In this document: piece by piece, positions 22,106 through 31,309 of the stretch
How the letters are laid out: every line of letters begins with the position of its first letter
Position numbering within the stretch: position 1 is the stretch's first letter
From: Balneolaceae bacterium
GTDB lineage: Bacteria > Bacteroidota > Rhodothermia > Balneolales > Cyclonatronaceae
NCBI GenBank assembly: GCA_007694035.1
Contig: RECM01000194.1
Location: forward strand, 1-34,810
Direction of reading: 5' to 3'
Length of the DNA stretch: 34,810 nt
Translations under genes and position numbers: made by a program
The notes under the pieces: model-generated
Told to the model about the DNA's origin: nothing
What the model saw: the letters and a program-made list of their open reading frames with translations, nothing else
Database searches by the model: none

Positions 22106-23260
22106 TTGAAACTTACAAAACTCACCATTTTAGGATCAACAGGTTCTATCGGAACGCAGGCTCTTGAGATTGTACGGGCGAACCCCGGTCAGTTCCGGGT
22201 TATTGCACTTACCGGTAATTCTAACTGGAAGCTGCTGGCTGAACAGATAAATGAGTTCAGGCCGGAAATTGCCGTACTTACCGATGATGCCAATGCGGCA
22301 CAATTCCGGGCTGCCATAAAAGTAGAAAGCACAACGCTTATGTTCGGGCAGGCAGAGCTGGCAGCTGTAGCCGGATCAGCCGGTCATGATCTGGTTCTGA
22401 ATGCCCTGGTCGGTTTTTCCGGATTTATACCCACACTACGCGCCCTTGAGGCCGGTCACAAGGTTGCGCTGGCTAACAAGGAATCGCTGGTAGTGGGGGG
22501 GGAACTCCTCACCCGCTATGTAAACAGCGGGCACGACAGGCTCATCCCTGTTGACTCCGAGCACAGTGCCATATTGCAATGTCTGGTAGGAGAACCCGAA
22601 AAAGAGCTTGAGAAACTTACAATTACGGCCAGTGGTGGCCCTTTCAGGACCTGGAACCTGGAGCGGATGAGGAAGATAACGGTGAAAGATGCGCTCAATC
22701 ATCCCAATTGGGACATGGGAGCAAAAATCACGATCGATTCGGCCACAATGATGAACAAAGGTCTTGAGATTATTGAAGCCCACTGGTTTTTTGACGTTGC
22801 ACCTGAAAAAATTGAGGCAGTCGTTCATCCGCAGAGTATCATCCACTCAATGGTTACGTTCACCGACGGCTCAACCAAGGCTCAGATGGGGCTGCCCGAC
22901 ATGAAGTTGCCCATACAGTACGCACTTACCTATCCGGGCCGTCAATACCTTGACACACCACGGCTTGACTGGTCTAAAGCGCAACAATTGACCTTCGAAC
23001 CCGTTGACTATGAGCGTTTTCCCTGCCTGAAGCTGGCAGTGGAAGCACTCGCAGAAGGGGGTATGGCTCCGGCGGTACTGAATGCATCAAATGAGATTGC
23101 TGTCGCCCGGTTCCTGAATGAAGAAATTTCTTATATTGACATTCCACGGGTCGTAAGGCATTGCCTGGAAAGCCGTGACAGCAATCTTGAGGTAACCCTT
23201 GATAATCTTATACATTCCGATAAAGAGACGCGTATTAAAGCCAAAGCTTTCAGAGCGTAG
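22106..23260 (+). CDS. dxr: 1-deoxy-D-xylulose 5-phosphate reductoisomerase
   Basis: This 384-residue enzyme converts DXP to MEP with NADPH, the committed step of the MEP isoprenoid pathway. The nucleotide-binding motif GSTGSIGTQ is at residues 10-18; LANKESLVVGG, VDSEHSAI, TASGGPFR and MGAKITIDSATMMNKGLEII (the metal and active-site loops) are all present, and the C-terminal domain is complete. The first codon is TTG at 22106 with no obvious ribosome site; the usual family start (KLTILGSTGSIG) supports it. It is the first gene of a run with rseP (22 bases later), psd and pssA. Confidence 0.94.
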   Translation: MKLTKLTILGSTGSIGTQALEIVRANPGQFRVIALTGNSNWKLLAEQINEFRPEIAVLTDDANAAQFRAAIKVESTTLMFGQAELAAVAGSAGHDLVLNALVGFSGFIPTLRALEAGHKVALANKESLVVGGELLTRYVNSGHDRLIPVDSEHSAILQCLVGEPEKELEKLTITASGGPFRTWNLERMRKITVKDALNHPNWDMGAKITIDSATMMNKGLEIIEAHWFFDVAPEKIEAVVHPQSIIHSMVTFTDGSTKAQMGLPDMKLPIQYALTYPGRQYLDTPRLDWSKAQQLTFEPVDYERFPCLKLAVEALAEGGMAPAVLNASNEIAVARFLNEEISYIDIPRVVRHCLESRDSNLEVTLDNLIHSDKETRIKAKAFRA

Positions 23261-23282
23261 TTTTACGAATTAAATAATCTAC

Positions 23283-24635
23283 ATGGATTGGATCATAACC
23301 ATCTTACAGACCCTTGCCATATTCGCAGCGGCTCTGTTTATACTTGTACTTGTGCATGAACTCGGCCATTTTCTGGCGGCAAAACTGTTCGGTATGCGCG
23401 TGGAACGGTTCTCAATCGGATTTCCACCAAGGGTATTCGGAAAAAAGATCGGAGACACCGACTATTGCTTTTCAGCAACCCCTCTTGGCGGATACGTAAA
23501 AATCTCGGGCATGATTGATGAGACCATGGATACCGATTTTGTCGGCAAAGAACCTGAGCCATGGGAGTTCCGCAGCAAGCCGGTCTGGCAGAGAATCATT
23601 GTGATAAGCGCCGGCGTAGTTTTCAATGTTATACTGGCTGCCGTAATCTATGCCGGACTCGCCTATACCTATGGTACCCAACATATTCCTGCCGATAATG
23701 TACAGGAATTATATGTGGCTGAAAACTCGCTTGCCTCTCAGATGGGATTCCGTACCGGAGACCGAATTTTGACCATTAACGACCGGGAACCGGAAACTTA
23801 TGGCATCAGCCAGCTCGTGTCTCTTCCTGATATAACACGCACCGACCTTCGGTTCACAGTTGATCGCGACGGGCAGACCGTTCAAATCTACGCTCCTGAA
23901 GATTTCATGGATCAGCTGTCAAAAAATCAGGAGTTCCTGTCCATTCAAAACGCACTGCCCAGTAAAACATCGGCCGTGATTCCCGGTACACCCGCCGACG
24001 AAGCAGGGCTTCTGGGCGGCGATGAATTTATTGCCATAGACGGTGAGCCCATCGGTTACTGGATGCAGCTCTCCTCCATAATTAGCAACTCTGAAGGTGA
24101 AATAGTACTTACGGTGCGCCGCGACGGCGAGGTATTTGATGTTCCCGTTACACCAAATGCAGATACACGTACCATCGGAATCTATCCGGTTGATCCATTC
24201 GAGTACTTTGGCATTGAGTACATCAACCACGGATTTTTCTCGTCACTGTATCAGGGCGGGCGCATGACCTACGAAACCACTTCCGCCATTCTGACCGGAT
24301 TCAGCAGAATGTTGACCGGTTCCATTTCCGTCCGCGATAATCTTGGTGGTCCGGTGGCCATCGCATCTGTTACCAAAGAGGTTACCGATCAGGGCGGATT
24401 TTTCGGGTTCTGGATGATCACGGCATTTCTCAGTATCTCTCTTGCCATAATCAATATCCTGCCGATTCCGGTACTTGACGGCGGCTATCTCGTTTTCCTG
24501 GCCTATGAGGGTATAACCCGGCGTGAACCCTCCGTCAAGGTAAGAATGGCACTACAGCAGATCGGTTTAATTTTAATCATCGGCCTCTTTATATTTGTGA
24601 CATTCAACGACATTATGCGTCACATTGTAAACTGA
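23283..24635 (+). CDS. rseP: RIP (site-2) metalloprotease RseP
   Basis: This 450-residue inner-membrane zinc protease has HELGH (H25, E26, H29) in the first helix and the third-ligand motif PIPVLDGGYL near residues 394-403. Between them lie two PDZ-like domains (AENSLASQMGFRTGDRILTI and PADEAGLLGGDEFIAIDGEP). Architecture and length match E. coli RseP, which cuts membrane-spanning anti-sigma factors and leftover signal peptides. Its place between dxr and psd is common in bacteria, where rseP often sits with isoprenoid and phospholipid genes. No anti-sigma factor gene is nearby. Confidence 0.93.
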   Translation: MDWIITILQTLAIFAAALFILVLVHELGHFLAAKLFGMRVERFSIGFPPRVFGKKIGDTDYCFSATPLGGYVKISGMIDETMDTDFVGKEPEPWEFRSKPVWQRIIVISAGVVFNVILAAVIYAGLAYTYGTQHIPADNVQELYVAENSLASQMGFRTGDRILTINDREPETYGISQLVSLPDITRTDLRFTVDRDGQTVQIYAPEDFMDQLSKNQEFLSIQNALPSKTSAVIPGTPADEAGLLGGDEFIAIDGEPIGYWMQLSSIISNSEGEIVLTVRRDGEVFDVPVTPNADTRTIGIYPVDPFEYFGIEYINHGFFSSLYQGGRMTYETTSAILTGFSRMLTGSISVRDNLGGPVAIASVTKEVTDQGGFFGFWMITAFLSISLAIINILPIPVLDGGYLVFLAYEGITRREPSVKVRMALQQIGLILIIGLFIFVTFNDIMRHIVN

Positions 24636-24636
24636 T

Positions 24637-25290
24637 ATGATTGCTAGAGAAGGGGCAAATGTAGTAACCGCGGTCTTTTTTCTGACCGTACTCCTCGTTT
24701 CGGGTGGTGCCTGGGCCGGCGGATGGGCAGGTTACCTGCTCATAACTGTTGGAATCCTGTTTCTGCTTTTTACACTTTACTTTTTCCGCAATCCCAAACG
24801 TATTCCACCACCGGGAGATGACCTGTTGCTTGCCCCGGCCGACGGGAAGGTGATCGCTATCACCCGGGTTACCGAAAATACCTATATCAAAGGTGAAGCC
24901 ACACAGATCAGCATTTTTCTTTCCCCGTTGGATGTACATGTGAACTGGGTACCAGCTGCGGGGAAAATCGAATATCTGAAGTACCATCCCGGCCTTTATC
25001 TCGTTGCCTGGCATGAAAAATCGTCGACCCTCAACGAACGTTCAGAATTCGGCCTGCTCCATCCATCCGGTACCCGGATATTCTTCAAACAGATAACAGG
25101 CTATGTTGCACGGCGAATCGTGTATGATCTGAACGAAGGTGATGAAACCATTGCAGGACAACGGTTCGGGATGATGAAGTTTGGCTCACGAATGGACATC
25201 CTCGTTCCGGACAATGTGGAGCTTACAGTAAAAATCGGAGACCGAACCGTTGGAGCCACAACCATAATTGGAAGGTTCAGTCAACGATGA
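24637..25290 (+). CDS. psd: Phosphatidylserine decarboxylase proenzyme (short form)
   Basis: The 217-residue protein has an N-terminal membrane anchor (about 10-50), then the short-form PSD domain. APADGKV (66-72), DVHVNWVP (99-106, H101) and the self-cleavage site KFGSRMDI (181-188, G183-S184) are visible; cleavage would create the pyruvoyl cofactor at S184. The enzyme makes phosphatidylethanolamine from phosphatidylserine. It starts one base after rseP ends and overlaps pssA by four bases, placing two consecutive steps of one pathway in a coupled pair. Confidence 0.93.
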   Translation: MIAREGANVVTAVFFLTVLLVSGGAWAGGWAGYLLITVGILFLLFTLYFFRNPKRIPPPGDDLLLAPADGKVIAITRVTENTYIKGEATQISIFLSPLDVHVNWVPAAGKIEYLKYHPGLYLVAWHEKSSTLNERSEFGLLHPSGTRIFFKQITGYVARRIVYDLNEGDETIAGQRFGMMKFGSRMDILVPDNVELTVKIGDRTVGATTIIGRFSQR

Positions 25291-26138
25291 ATTACCGTAT
25301 TCAGCGCCGCAAAAAGTTTGCAAAACGATACAATGAGCGTCTGAAAAACCGGTTTAAGAAGCCCATCCCCCGAACCATTGTCCCCAGCTTTTTTACCCTG
25401 ATGAACCTGTTCTGCGGGTTTGCCGCACTGATACAGATCTATGAAGGACAATTGCTTTACGGTGCATGGCTTATCGTTTTTGCCGGTCTCTTTGACGCGC
25501 TCGACGGTTTTATGGCCCGGCTGACCAAGTCGACCAGTTCTTTTGGTATCGAGTTGGATTCACTGAGTGACGTGGTTTCATTCGGGGTAGCCCCCGGTTT
25601 CCTTATGTATGCCTTCACTTTATCGGACATCAGTGCACTGGCAATCATCATTGTCTGTGCGCTGCCCGCCCTCTGCGGCGCGGTTCGTCTTGCCCGTTTT
25701 AACCTTGAAGCCAAGGAAAACGATACCGATTTCTTCAAGGGTCTTCCCATACCGGCCCATGCCATGATGCTTGTAGGTTTCTACCTCACATTCCGCAACA
25801 ACCTTGAGTTCTTCGATGTTTTCGAGTACGGTGTAAACAGCATTCTCATCGCGATGATGATCATTCTCTCCCTGCTCATGGTGAGCACCGTACCTTTCGA
25901 TAAAATTCCCCGGTTTGGCAAAAAATATGCCCGAAGGCACAGATCCAGAATTTTCCTGTTCACGGGTTATTTACTGGCCATCCTGTTCCTGCAGGAGATT
26001 GGTCTCCTGATGGTTTTTGTGGTGTTTATTGGTAAAGGTTTGATCATGTCGTCCGTCCACTATTTCCGCGACATAATGAAGGATGATGATAACGGCAATA
26101 ATGGAGACGATGATTTGATTGTGGTGCTGGATCGGTAA
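25287..26138 (+). CDS. pssA: CDP-diacylglycerol-serine O-phosphatidyltransferase
   Basis: This 283-residue membrane protein has the CDP-alcohol phosphotransferase motif D-x2-DG-x2-AR-x8-G-x3-D-x3-D fully conserved (D70, D73, G74, A77, R78, G87, D91, D95). About eight hydrophobic segments follow a basic N-terminus. Position next to psd, and the family's FFKGLPIPAHA segment, identify serine as the acceptor, giving phosphatidylserine. The start overlaps psd by four bases. The C-terminus is acidic and low in complexity (DDDNGNNGDDD). It is the last gene of the dxr-rseP-psd-pssA run. Confidence 0.92.
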   Translation: MNYRIQRRKKFAKRYNERLKNRFKKPIPRTIVPSFFTLMNLFCGFAALIQIYEGQLLYGAWLIVFAGLFDALDGFMARLTKSTSSFGIELDSLSDVVSFGVAPGFLMYAFTLSDISALAIIIVCALPALCGAVRLARFNLEAKENDTDFFKGLPIPAHAMMLVGFYLTFRNNLEFFDVFEYGVNSILIAMMIILSLLMVSTVPFDKIPRFGKKYARRHRSRIFLFTGYLLAILFLQEIGLLMVFVVFIGKGLIMSSVHYFRDIMKDDDNGNNGDDDLIVVLDR

Positions 26139-26140
26139 TT

Positions 26141-26278
26141 AGGAACAGGGAACAGGGAGCGGGGAGCGGGGAGCAAAAGGCAAAAAGCAAAAGGCAGAAG
26201 TTAGAAGGCGTGAGGCAAAAGGGAGGGGGCAGAAGGCGACGAAAAGGCAGAAGGCAGAAGGCAGAAGTGGGGGGTGGG
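26141..26278. repeat. Degenerate heptameric purine-rich tandem repeat (STRR-like)
   Basis: From 26141 the plus strand parses into 14 successive 7-base units (AGGAACA, GGGAACA, GGGAGCG twice, GGGAGCA, AAAGGCA, AAAAGCA, AAAGGCA, GAAGTTA, GAAGGCG, TGAGGCA, AAAGGGA, GGGGGCA, GAAGGCG), a four-base ACGA interruption, then five more (AAAGGCA, GAAGGCA twice, GAAGTGG, GGGGTGG). The consensus is RAAGGCA. The period is not a multiple of three and the tract lies just after the pssA stop, so it is non-coding. It is almost all purine plus one C per unit. Confidence 0.85.
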
Positions 26279-26389
26279 ATTATTTATGTGTGCAAGTGTA
26301 GGGGGGATTTGTTAACATCTGATGATTTTTAAGGGTTGAATTTTGACTTGTATCAGGGTTTATTTCCGGGAGTTTGACATATTAACACT

Positions 26390-27352
26390 ATGACTGTGAT
26401 GCATGATTTGCCAACAATTGATGATATACGCCGGGCGGCGGAGCGGATACGGCCTTATGTTCACCGCACACCGGTTATGACCTGTGAGTCGCTGAATCAT
26501 ATGGCAAGGGCGTTTCTTTTTTTTAAATGCGAGAATTTTCAGAAGGCAGGGGCATTCAAGATGAGGGGTGCCGCCAATGCGGTCTTTTCGCTGCCGCAGA
26601 ATGTTGCCGCCCGCGGGGTTGCCACCCATTCTTCCGGAAACCATGCCGCCGCACTGTCGCTTGCGGCCACTTTGAGGGGTATTGAAGCCTATATCGTAAT
26701 GCCTCACAATTCCCCAAAGGTGAAGCAGGCGGCGGTGAAGGGCTATGGCGGCCGGATTACCTTTTGCGAACCCACCCTGCAGGCGCGCGAAGATACGCTG
26801 GCCGATGTGGTTGACCAGACCGGAGCCATTTTCATTCCGCCCTACAACCATCCTGATATCATTGCCGGACAGGGTACCGCCGCCCTTGAACTGATTGAGG
26901 ATACGCCCGTGCTTGACGCCATCATCGCACCGGTGGGCGGAGGGGGCTTGATGAGCGGCACCGCGCTCGCTGCTCAAAGCCTTAGCCCGGGCATAATGGT
27001 GTACGGGGCCGAGCCGGAGATGGCCGACGATGCGTACCGGTCGCTGAAAACGGGCATACTGCAGCCATCGGTGAATCCGAAAACAGTAGCCGACGGGCTG
27101 AAAACGTCACTCGGTGAACTCAATTTTGAGATCATCCGCAACCATGTAGACGGAATCGCCACAGTGAGTGAAGAATCGATTATACATGCCATGCGGCTGA
27201 TCTGGGAACGAATGAAAATTATCGTGGAACCCTCATGTGCCGTGCCGCTGGCCGCTTTGCTGGAGCGGAAACTGGATGTAGCCGGCAAAAAGGTCGGGAT
27301 CATCCTGTCGGGTGGCAATGTGGATCTGGAGCGCCTTCCCTGGATGGGTTAA
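26390..27352 (+). CDS. Threonine dehydratase / serine racemase-like PLP enzyme
   Basis: This 320-residue fold-type II PLP enzyme has the Schiff-base lysine in AGAFKMRGAANAV (K57), the SSGNHAAALSLAA cofactor loop, the glycine-rich phosphate loop PVGGGGLMSG and a closing LSGGNVDLERLP. There is no C-terminal ACT domain, so it resembles catabolic threonine ammonia-lyase (TdcB-like) or serine racemase rather than the isoleucine-regulated IlvA. The product would be 2-oxobutanoate from threonine or pyruvate/D-serine from serine. An ATG three codons in (26399) is an alternative start; neither has a clear ribosome site. It stands alone between the heptameric repeat and a 294-base gap. Confidence 0.85.
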   Translation: MTVMHDLPTIDDIRRAAERIRPYVHRTPVMTCESLNHMARAFLFFKCENFQKAGAFKMRGAANAVFSLPQNVAARGVATHSSGNHAAALSLAATLRGIEAYIVMPHNSPKVKQAAVKGYGGRITFCEPTLQAREDTLADVVDQTGAIFIPPYNHPDIIAGQGTAALELIEDTPVLDAIIAPVGGGGLMSGTALAAQSLSPGIMVYGAEPEMADDAYRSLKTGILQPSVNPKTVADGLKTSLGELNFEIIRNHVDGIATVSEESIIHAMRLIWERMKIIVEPSCAVPLAALLERKLDVAGKKVGIILSGGNVDLERLPWMG

Positions 27353-27646
27353 TATATCGCTGTACCGCAGAAACTGCTGCTGCAGTTGAAATAGTGCCTG
27401 TTTACTATTATTTGTGCATGGTAAGCAATCCGGCATGGCAGAATGGAAGCACTGTTTATCTCGGTCTCCGTTGTTAAGTTTATCAAAGGTTTACGAGGCC
27501 GCTCAGACAGGCATACGGGTATCAGGATCCATGATCTGTCATTGCCGTAACATTAGAAATTTATAGTATATAAAAGAATCTTTGAATCATGTCTGCGGGA
27601 GTTATACCTTACTGAAAATAACTAATAATCAACAGGGCCCCGAATT
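27353..27646. other. 294-base intergenic region before the NmrA-like gene
   Basis: No gene is supported. A small perfect stem, AACTGC-TGCT-GCAGTT (27373-27388), lies 20 bases after the dehydratase stop but lacks a following T run, so it is not called a terminator. An AT-rich stretch (27559-27585, with TATAGTATATAAAAG) is where a promoter for the next gene would be expected, but no clean motif is present. Confidence 0.4.
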
Positions 27647-28534
27647 ATGTACGCAGTAACAGGTGCAACAGGTAAGACCGGAATGGTAGTGGCCGATGAG
27701 CTGCTGAAAGCCGGTAAAGAGGTGATTGCCATTGGCCGCAATCAGGAGAAGCTGGCACAGCTTGAAACGGCGGGTGCCGACGTGCTCGCAGGTGATCTGC
27801 TTGATCAAGATTTTGCCATTGCCGCGCTAAAGGGAGCGAAGGCGGCCTACATCATGATTCCGCAGAATTTCAGCACCGACGATTACCGCGGGTTTCAGGG
27901 GAAGATTGCCAGGTCGCTGGCGTCAGCGGTTAAGGCAAACGGCGTTACGCATGTGGTTACGCTGAGTTCCATCGGTGCCCAGATGCCGGAAAAAGGGGGC
28001 ATAGTTCAGGGTTTGTACGATATGGAGCAGATTTTCAATGCACTTGATGGTGTGCATGTGCTGCATCTGCGCCCGGGGTTTTTCATGGAAAATCTTTTCA
28101 GTATGATACCGGTCATCCGGCACATGAATATGCTGGTTTCCGGAATCAGGTCAGATATGGCCGTACCAATGGTTGCCACCCCTGATATCGGCATGCTGGC
28201 TGCCCGTCATCTTAAAGCGCTCGATTTTAGTGGGAAGAGTCATCAGTACGTGCTTGGCGCGCGTGATTATACCTATCCTGAAGTAGCCGGATTGCTGGGC
28301 CGCTATATTGGTAAACCAGACCTTCAATATGTTCAGGTAGGGCCTGACCAACTTATAGAGAGTTTTATTCAGATGGGGGCTACACGCAATATTGGTGAGG
28401 TCTATGCCGAATTTACTGAAGCCATGAACGACGGCTCTTTGATGCAAGGAGTGGTGAGAAGCAAAGACAATACGTCGCCGACTCTGCTCGACGAGTTTGC
28501 TGTTTTCTTTTCTGAAGCCTTCAAAAAGCAATAA
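27647..28534 (+). CDS. NmrA-like NAD(P)-binding oxidoreductase
   Basis: This 295-residue atypical short-chain dehydrogenase-like protein has the N-terminal nucleotide motif TGATGKTGMVV (residues 4-14). A GRNQEKLAQL segment after the second strand suggests NADP(H) binding, and the LSSIGAQMPEKGG and LHLRPGFFMENLF segments are typical of NmrA-like and NAD(P)H:quinone-reductase-like members. The usual SDR Tyr-x3-Lys pair is not evident, so it may sense or bind the cofactor rather than catalyse. It seems monocistronic, with gaps of 294 and 357 bases on either side. The substrate is unknown. Confidence 0.82.
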   Translation: MYAVTGATGKTGMVVADELLKAGKEVIAIGRNQEKLAQLETAGADVLAGDLLDQDFAIAALKGAKAAYIMIPQNFSTDDYRGFQGKIARSLASAVKANGVTHVVTLSSIGAQMPEKGGIVQGLYDMEQIFNALDGVHVLHLRPGFFMENLFSMIPVIRHMNMLVSGIRSDMAVPMVATPDIGMLAARHLKALDFSGKSHQYVLGARDYTYPEVAGLLGRYIGKPDLQYVQVGPDQLIESFIQMGATRNIGEVYAEFTEAMNDGSLMQGVVRSKDNTSPTLLDEFAVFFSEAFKKQ

Positions 28535-28891
28535 ATCGTGAGCCGTTACTCCGGTTGAGTGTGAATGCCGGGAAATTTACCCGCACCGGGAACAACCGAA
28601 AACTCTTATTGCAGGATTGATCCGCTGCGGTACAATGCGTTCCGATTGAAATGAAACCTGATACCACTCCAGGTAAAATAATGGTTATTCAATTATAACG
28701 ATTATTTACGCTGGTTAGCGGGAGTTTTATTTTTTTGGCCAAACCGATTGATTTATAATCCGCCAAGGCCTAAATTCGAATATCAATATTATAGTTATTT
28801 GATTATTAATTAAATCACTCCGGCAACGGCAAACATGTATCGGCAAACAAATGGCTGTCGGCACTCGCTAATGCAGATTACCCGAAGTTAA
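28535..28891. other. 357-base intergenic region upstream of the cbb3 oxidase cluster
   Basis: No gene or RNA is supported. The right half is AT-rich and should hold the promoter of the cco cluster. The most visible feature is an interrupted dyad, TGATT-N8-AATCA (28800-28817). A TTGAT at 28749-28753 lacks the second half of an FNR box. No element matching TAnnTTTG with a proper -33 was found, so regulation by oxygen cannot be shown from sequence. Confidence 0.4.
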
Positions 28892-31309
28892 TTGGCTCAA
28901 CCTCTCACTCATAATATTACCCTTTGTGTGCATTGCGGCGACAGCTGCCCCGATGGGCACGCGGTTAAAAATGACCTCGATTTTTGCTGCGATGGTTGTG
29001 CCATGGTGTATGAGCTGCTCAGCGAAAACGGGCTGGATGCCTATTATAAGATAGGTGATGCCACACCAGGCATATCCCGCAGGAAATCGGCGCGCAGTGC
29101 CAGGTACGAATACCTGGATGATGCCGGAGTCCGCGAAAAACTGCTCACATTCACCGATGGCCGCAAAAGCACTATCACCTTTTCACTGCCCCAGATTCAC
29201 TGCAGCTCCTGCATCTGGCTGCTTGAAAACATCAACCGTCTCGACCCGGGCATCATACGCTCGGAGGTTTCGTTTACCCGTCGCGAGGCATCCGTTACCT
29301 TCGATGAGTCGAAAACCACCCTCCGCAAAGTGGCTGAGCTGCTCGACCGGATCGGTTATGAACCCGATCTGAGGCTCGACAGTGCGGTACGCAGGCAGAC
29401 CACGCCGGGCGACCGCGATTTTTACATCAAGGTGGGCCTGGCGGGCTTTGCATTCGGCAATATCATGCTGTTCAGCCTGCCCGAGTACCTTTCCGGCCCG
29501 GCCGGGCTCGACGCCCAGTTCAACCACCTGTTCGGCTATCTGAACCTGATAATCGCTATCCCGGTATTTCTGTATAGCGCAAGTGTATTCTACCGGTCGG
29601 CCTGGGCCGGTGTACGCCAGCGCCAGTGGAATATGGATATTGCCATTTCCATCGGCATCGTGGCCATGTTCGGCCGCAGTACCTGGGAGATTCTGTCGGG
29701 TTTTGGCGTCGGGTATATGGACTCGTTTGCCATGCTGGTTTTCTTTCTGCTGGTTGGCAAACTGTTTCAGCGGAAAACGTTCGAAAGGCTCTCCTTCGAC
29801 CGGGATTACCGATCCTATTTCCCGCTGTCGGTTATTGTAAAGAAGAGGGATGAGGAGAAAAGCATACCTGCCACCAGCCTTGAAACCGGCGACCTGATCG
29901 TGCTGCGCCACGGCGAACTGCTGCCGGCCGACTCACGCCTTATGAGCCCCGGTACCCGGATCGACTACAGCTTCGTGACCGGCGAATCGGATGAGGTGCC
30001 CGCAGTAAAAGGGGACCTTATCTATGCGGGTGGACGAATTGTTGGCGGCAGTGCCGAGCTGGTGGTAACAAAGCCGGTTTCCCAGAGCTATCTTACACAA
30101 TTGTGGAACAGGGGAGAGTTTAAAACGGAAAAATCCGACACGATCAGGAGTATTTCAAACCGGTTCAGCCGTTATTTTTCGCCTGCAGTGCTCCTTATTG
30201 CCATCACGGCCGCCCTGTACTGGCTTCCGTCAAGTCCGGCAACGGCCATTAATGCCTTCACCGCGGTGCTCATCATCGCCTGCCCCTGCGCTCTGGCCCT
30301 GTCTGCCCCGTTCACCCTGGGCTGGGTTACCGGGATTCTGGGCAGGAACAAGTTCTATGTGAAAAACTCGGATGTGATCGAAAATATGGCCTCGTCCGAT
30401 ACGATTGTTTTTGATAAAACAGGTACGCTTACGTTTCCGATGGAGGCCAGGGTGCGCTACCTGGGATCACCACTCAGTGATGCCTGGCAGGAGCACCTGT
30501 CGGCCGGGTTGAGGCAGAGCACCCATCCGATGAGCCGGGCCATTTTACGCTTTCTCGATCACAGGGGCACCCAGCACCCCGATTTTTTTGAGGAGATACC
30601 GGGAAGCGGTTTGCGGTTCCGCTTCGGGGATGAAACCTATGAAATTGGATCTGCCGGCTTTATTGAAGGTGCTGTTGACAAAATCCCCGAAAACCGGGAT
30701 GGCCGTTCAAGAAGCTACATCAGCCGGAACGGGAAATACCTGGGTTTTTTTGAGGTGAGCGGCAGTTACCGTCCGGGGCTGAACGGCCTGATAGAGCGGC
30801 TGCGGGAACGTTTCAGCCTGCACCTGTTGTCGGGCGACGGCCCGGGGGAGCGGGAAGCCCTGCTGCCCCTTTTCCGGGATGCATCCCGCATGCATTTTGA
30901 GAAAAACCCGGAACAGAAGCTGGAATATGTGCGTGAACTTGCAGGCAGCGGGCATGTGCTGATGATCGGCGACGGGCTGAACGATGCCGGCGCGTTGCGG
31001 GCCAGTACGGTAGGCGTTGCCGTTACCGACGATACCGGTACCTTTACCCCGTCGAGCGACGCAATAATGCACGCTTCTGTTATTGACAAACTCGACACAT
31101 TTATTAACTTCACCAGGTACGGGAAAACAGTAATCAAGATCAGTTTCGCCCTTTCCATTCTCTACAATATTATTGGTCTTGCATATGCCGTAACCGGTAC
31201 CCTTTCGCCGCTGATCTGCGCCATTATTATGCCGGTCAGTTCAGTAACCGTAATAGTATTCACCACCCTTGCCACCAATCTCATAGCCCGTAGAACAGGA
31301 CTTGTGTGA
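28892..31309 (+). CDS. ccoI: Heavy-metal P1B-type ATPase CcoI/FixI (copper, cbb3 assembly)
   Basis: This 805-residue ATPase has an N-terminal cysteine-rich metal-binding domain (C12, C15, C32, C33, C36), then an HMA domain with CSSC (104-107). The membrane and catalytic part includes TGES (364-367), CPC in the metal helix (464-466), DKTGTLT with the phosphorylated D508, the HP pair (545-546) and GDGLND (693-698). The N-terminal domain and adjacency to ccoS and the oxidase genes identify it as the CcoI type, which exports copper for cbb3 oxidase CuB assembly. The first codon is TTG at 28892: an in-frame TAA lies directly upstream and the next ATG is only at residue 38. Its last four bases overlap ccoS. 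Confidence 0.93.
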   Translation: MAQPLTHNITLCVHCGDSCPDGHAVKNDLDFCCDGCAMVYELLSENGLDAYYKIGDATPGISRRKSARSARYEYLDDAGVREKLLTFTDGRKSTITFSLPQIHCSSCIWLLENINRLDPGIIRSEVSFTRREASVTFDESKTTLRKVAELLDRIGYEPDLRLDSAVRRQTTPGDRDFYIKVGLAGFAFGNIMLFSLPEYLSGPAGLDAQFNHLFGYLNLIIAIPVFLYSASVFYRSAWAGVRQRQWNMDIAISIGIVAMFGRSTWEILSGFGVGYMDSFAMLVFFLLVGKLFQRKTFERLSFDRDYRSYFPLSVIVKKRDEEKSIPATSLETGDLIVLRHGELLPADSRLMSPGTRIDYSFVTGESDEVPAVKGDLIYAGGRIVGGSAELVVTKPVSQSYLTQLWNRGEFKTEKSDTIRSISNRFSRYFSPAVLLIAITAALYWLPSSPATAINAFTAVLIIACPCALALSAPFTLGWVTGILGRNKFYVKNSDVIENMASSDTIVFDKTGTLTFPMEARVRYLGSPLSDAWQEHLSAGLRQSTHPMSRAILRFLDHRGTQHPDFFEEIPGSGLRFRFGDETYEIGSAGFIEGAVDKIPENRDGRSRSYISRNGKYLGFFEVSGSYRPGLNGLIERLRERFSLHLLSGDGPGEREALLPLFRDASRMHFEKNPEQKLEYVRELAGSGHVLMIGDGLNDAGALRASTVGVAVTDDTGTFTPSSDAIMHASVIDKLDTFINFTRYGKTVIKISFALSILYNIIGLAYAVTGTLSPLICAIIMPVSSVTVIVFTTLATNLIARRTGLV

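Noticed and set aside
26141-26278. CRISPR array
   Set aside because: There are no unique spacers between constant repeats; the tract is a continuous seven-base degenerate tandem repeat.
27373-27388. Intrinsic terminator after the threonine dehydratase gene
   Set aside because: A perfect six-base stem with a four-base loop is present, but it is followed by GAAATAG and not by a T run.
28800-28817. FNR/CRP-type box upstream of ccoI
   Set aside because: The dyad is TGATT-N8-AATCA, whereas FNR needs TTGAT-N4-ATCAA; the inner bases do not pair and the region is AT-rich.
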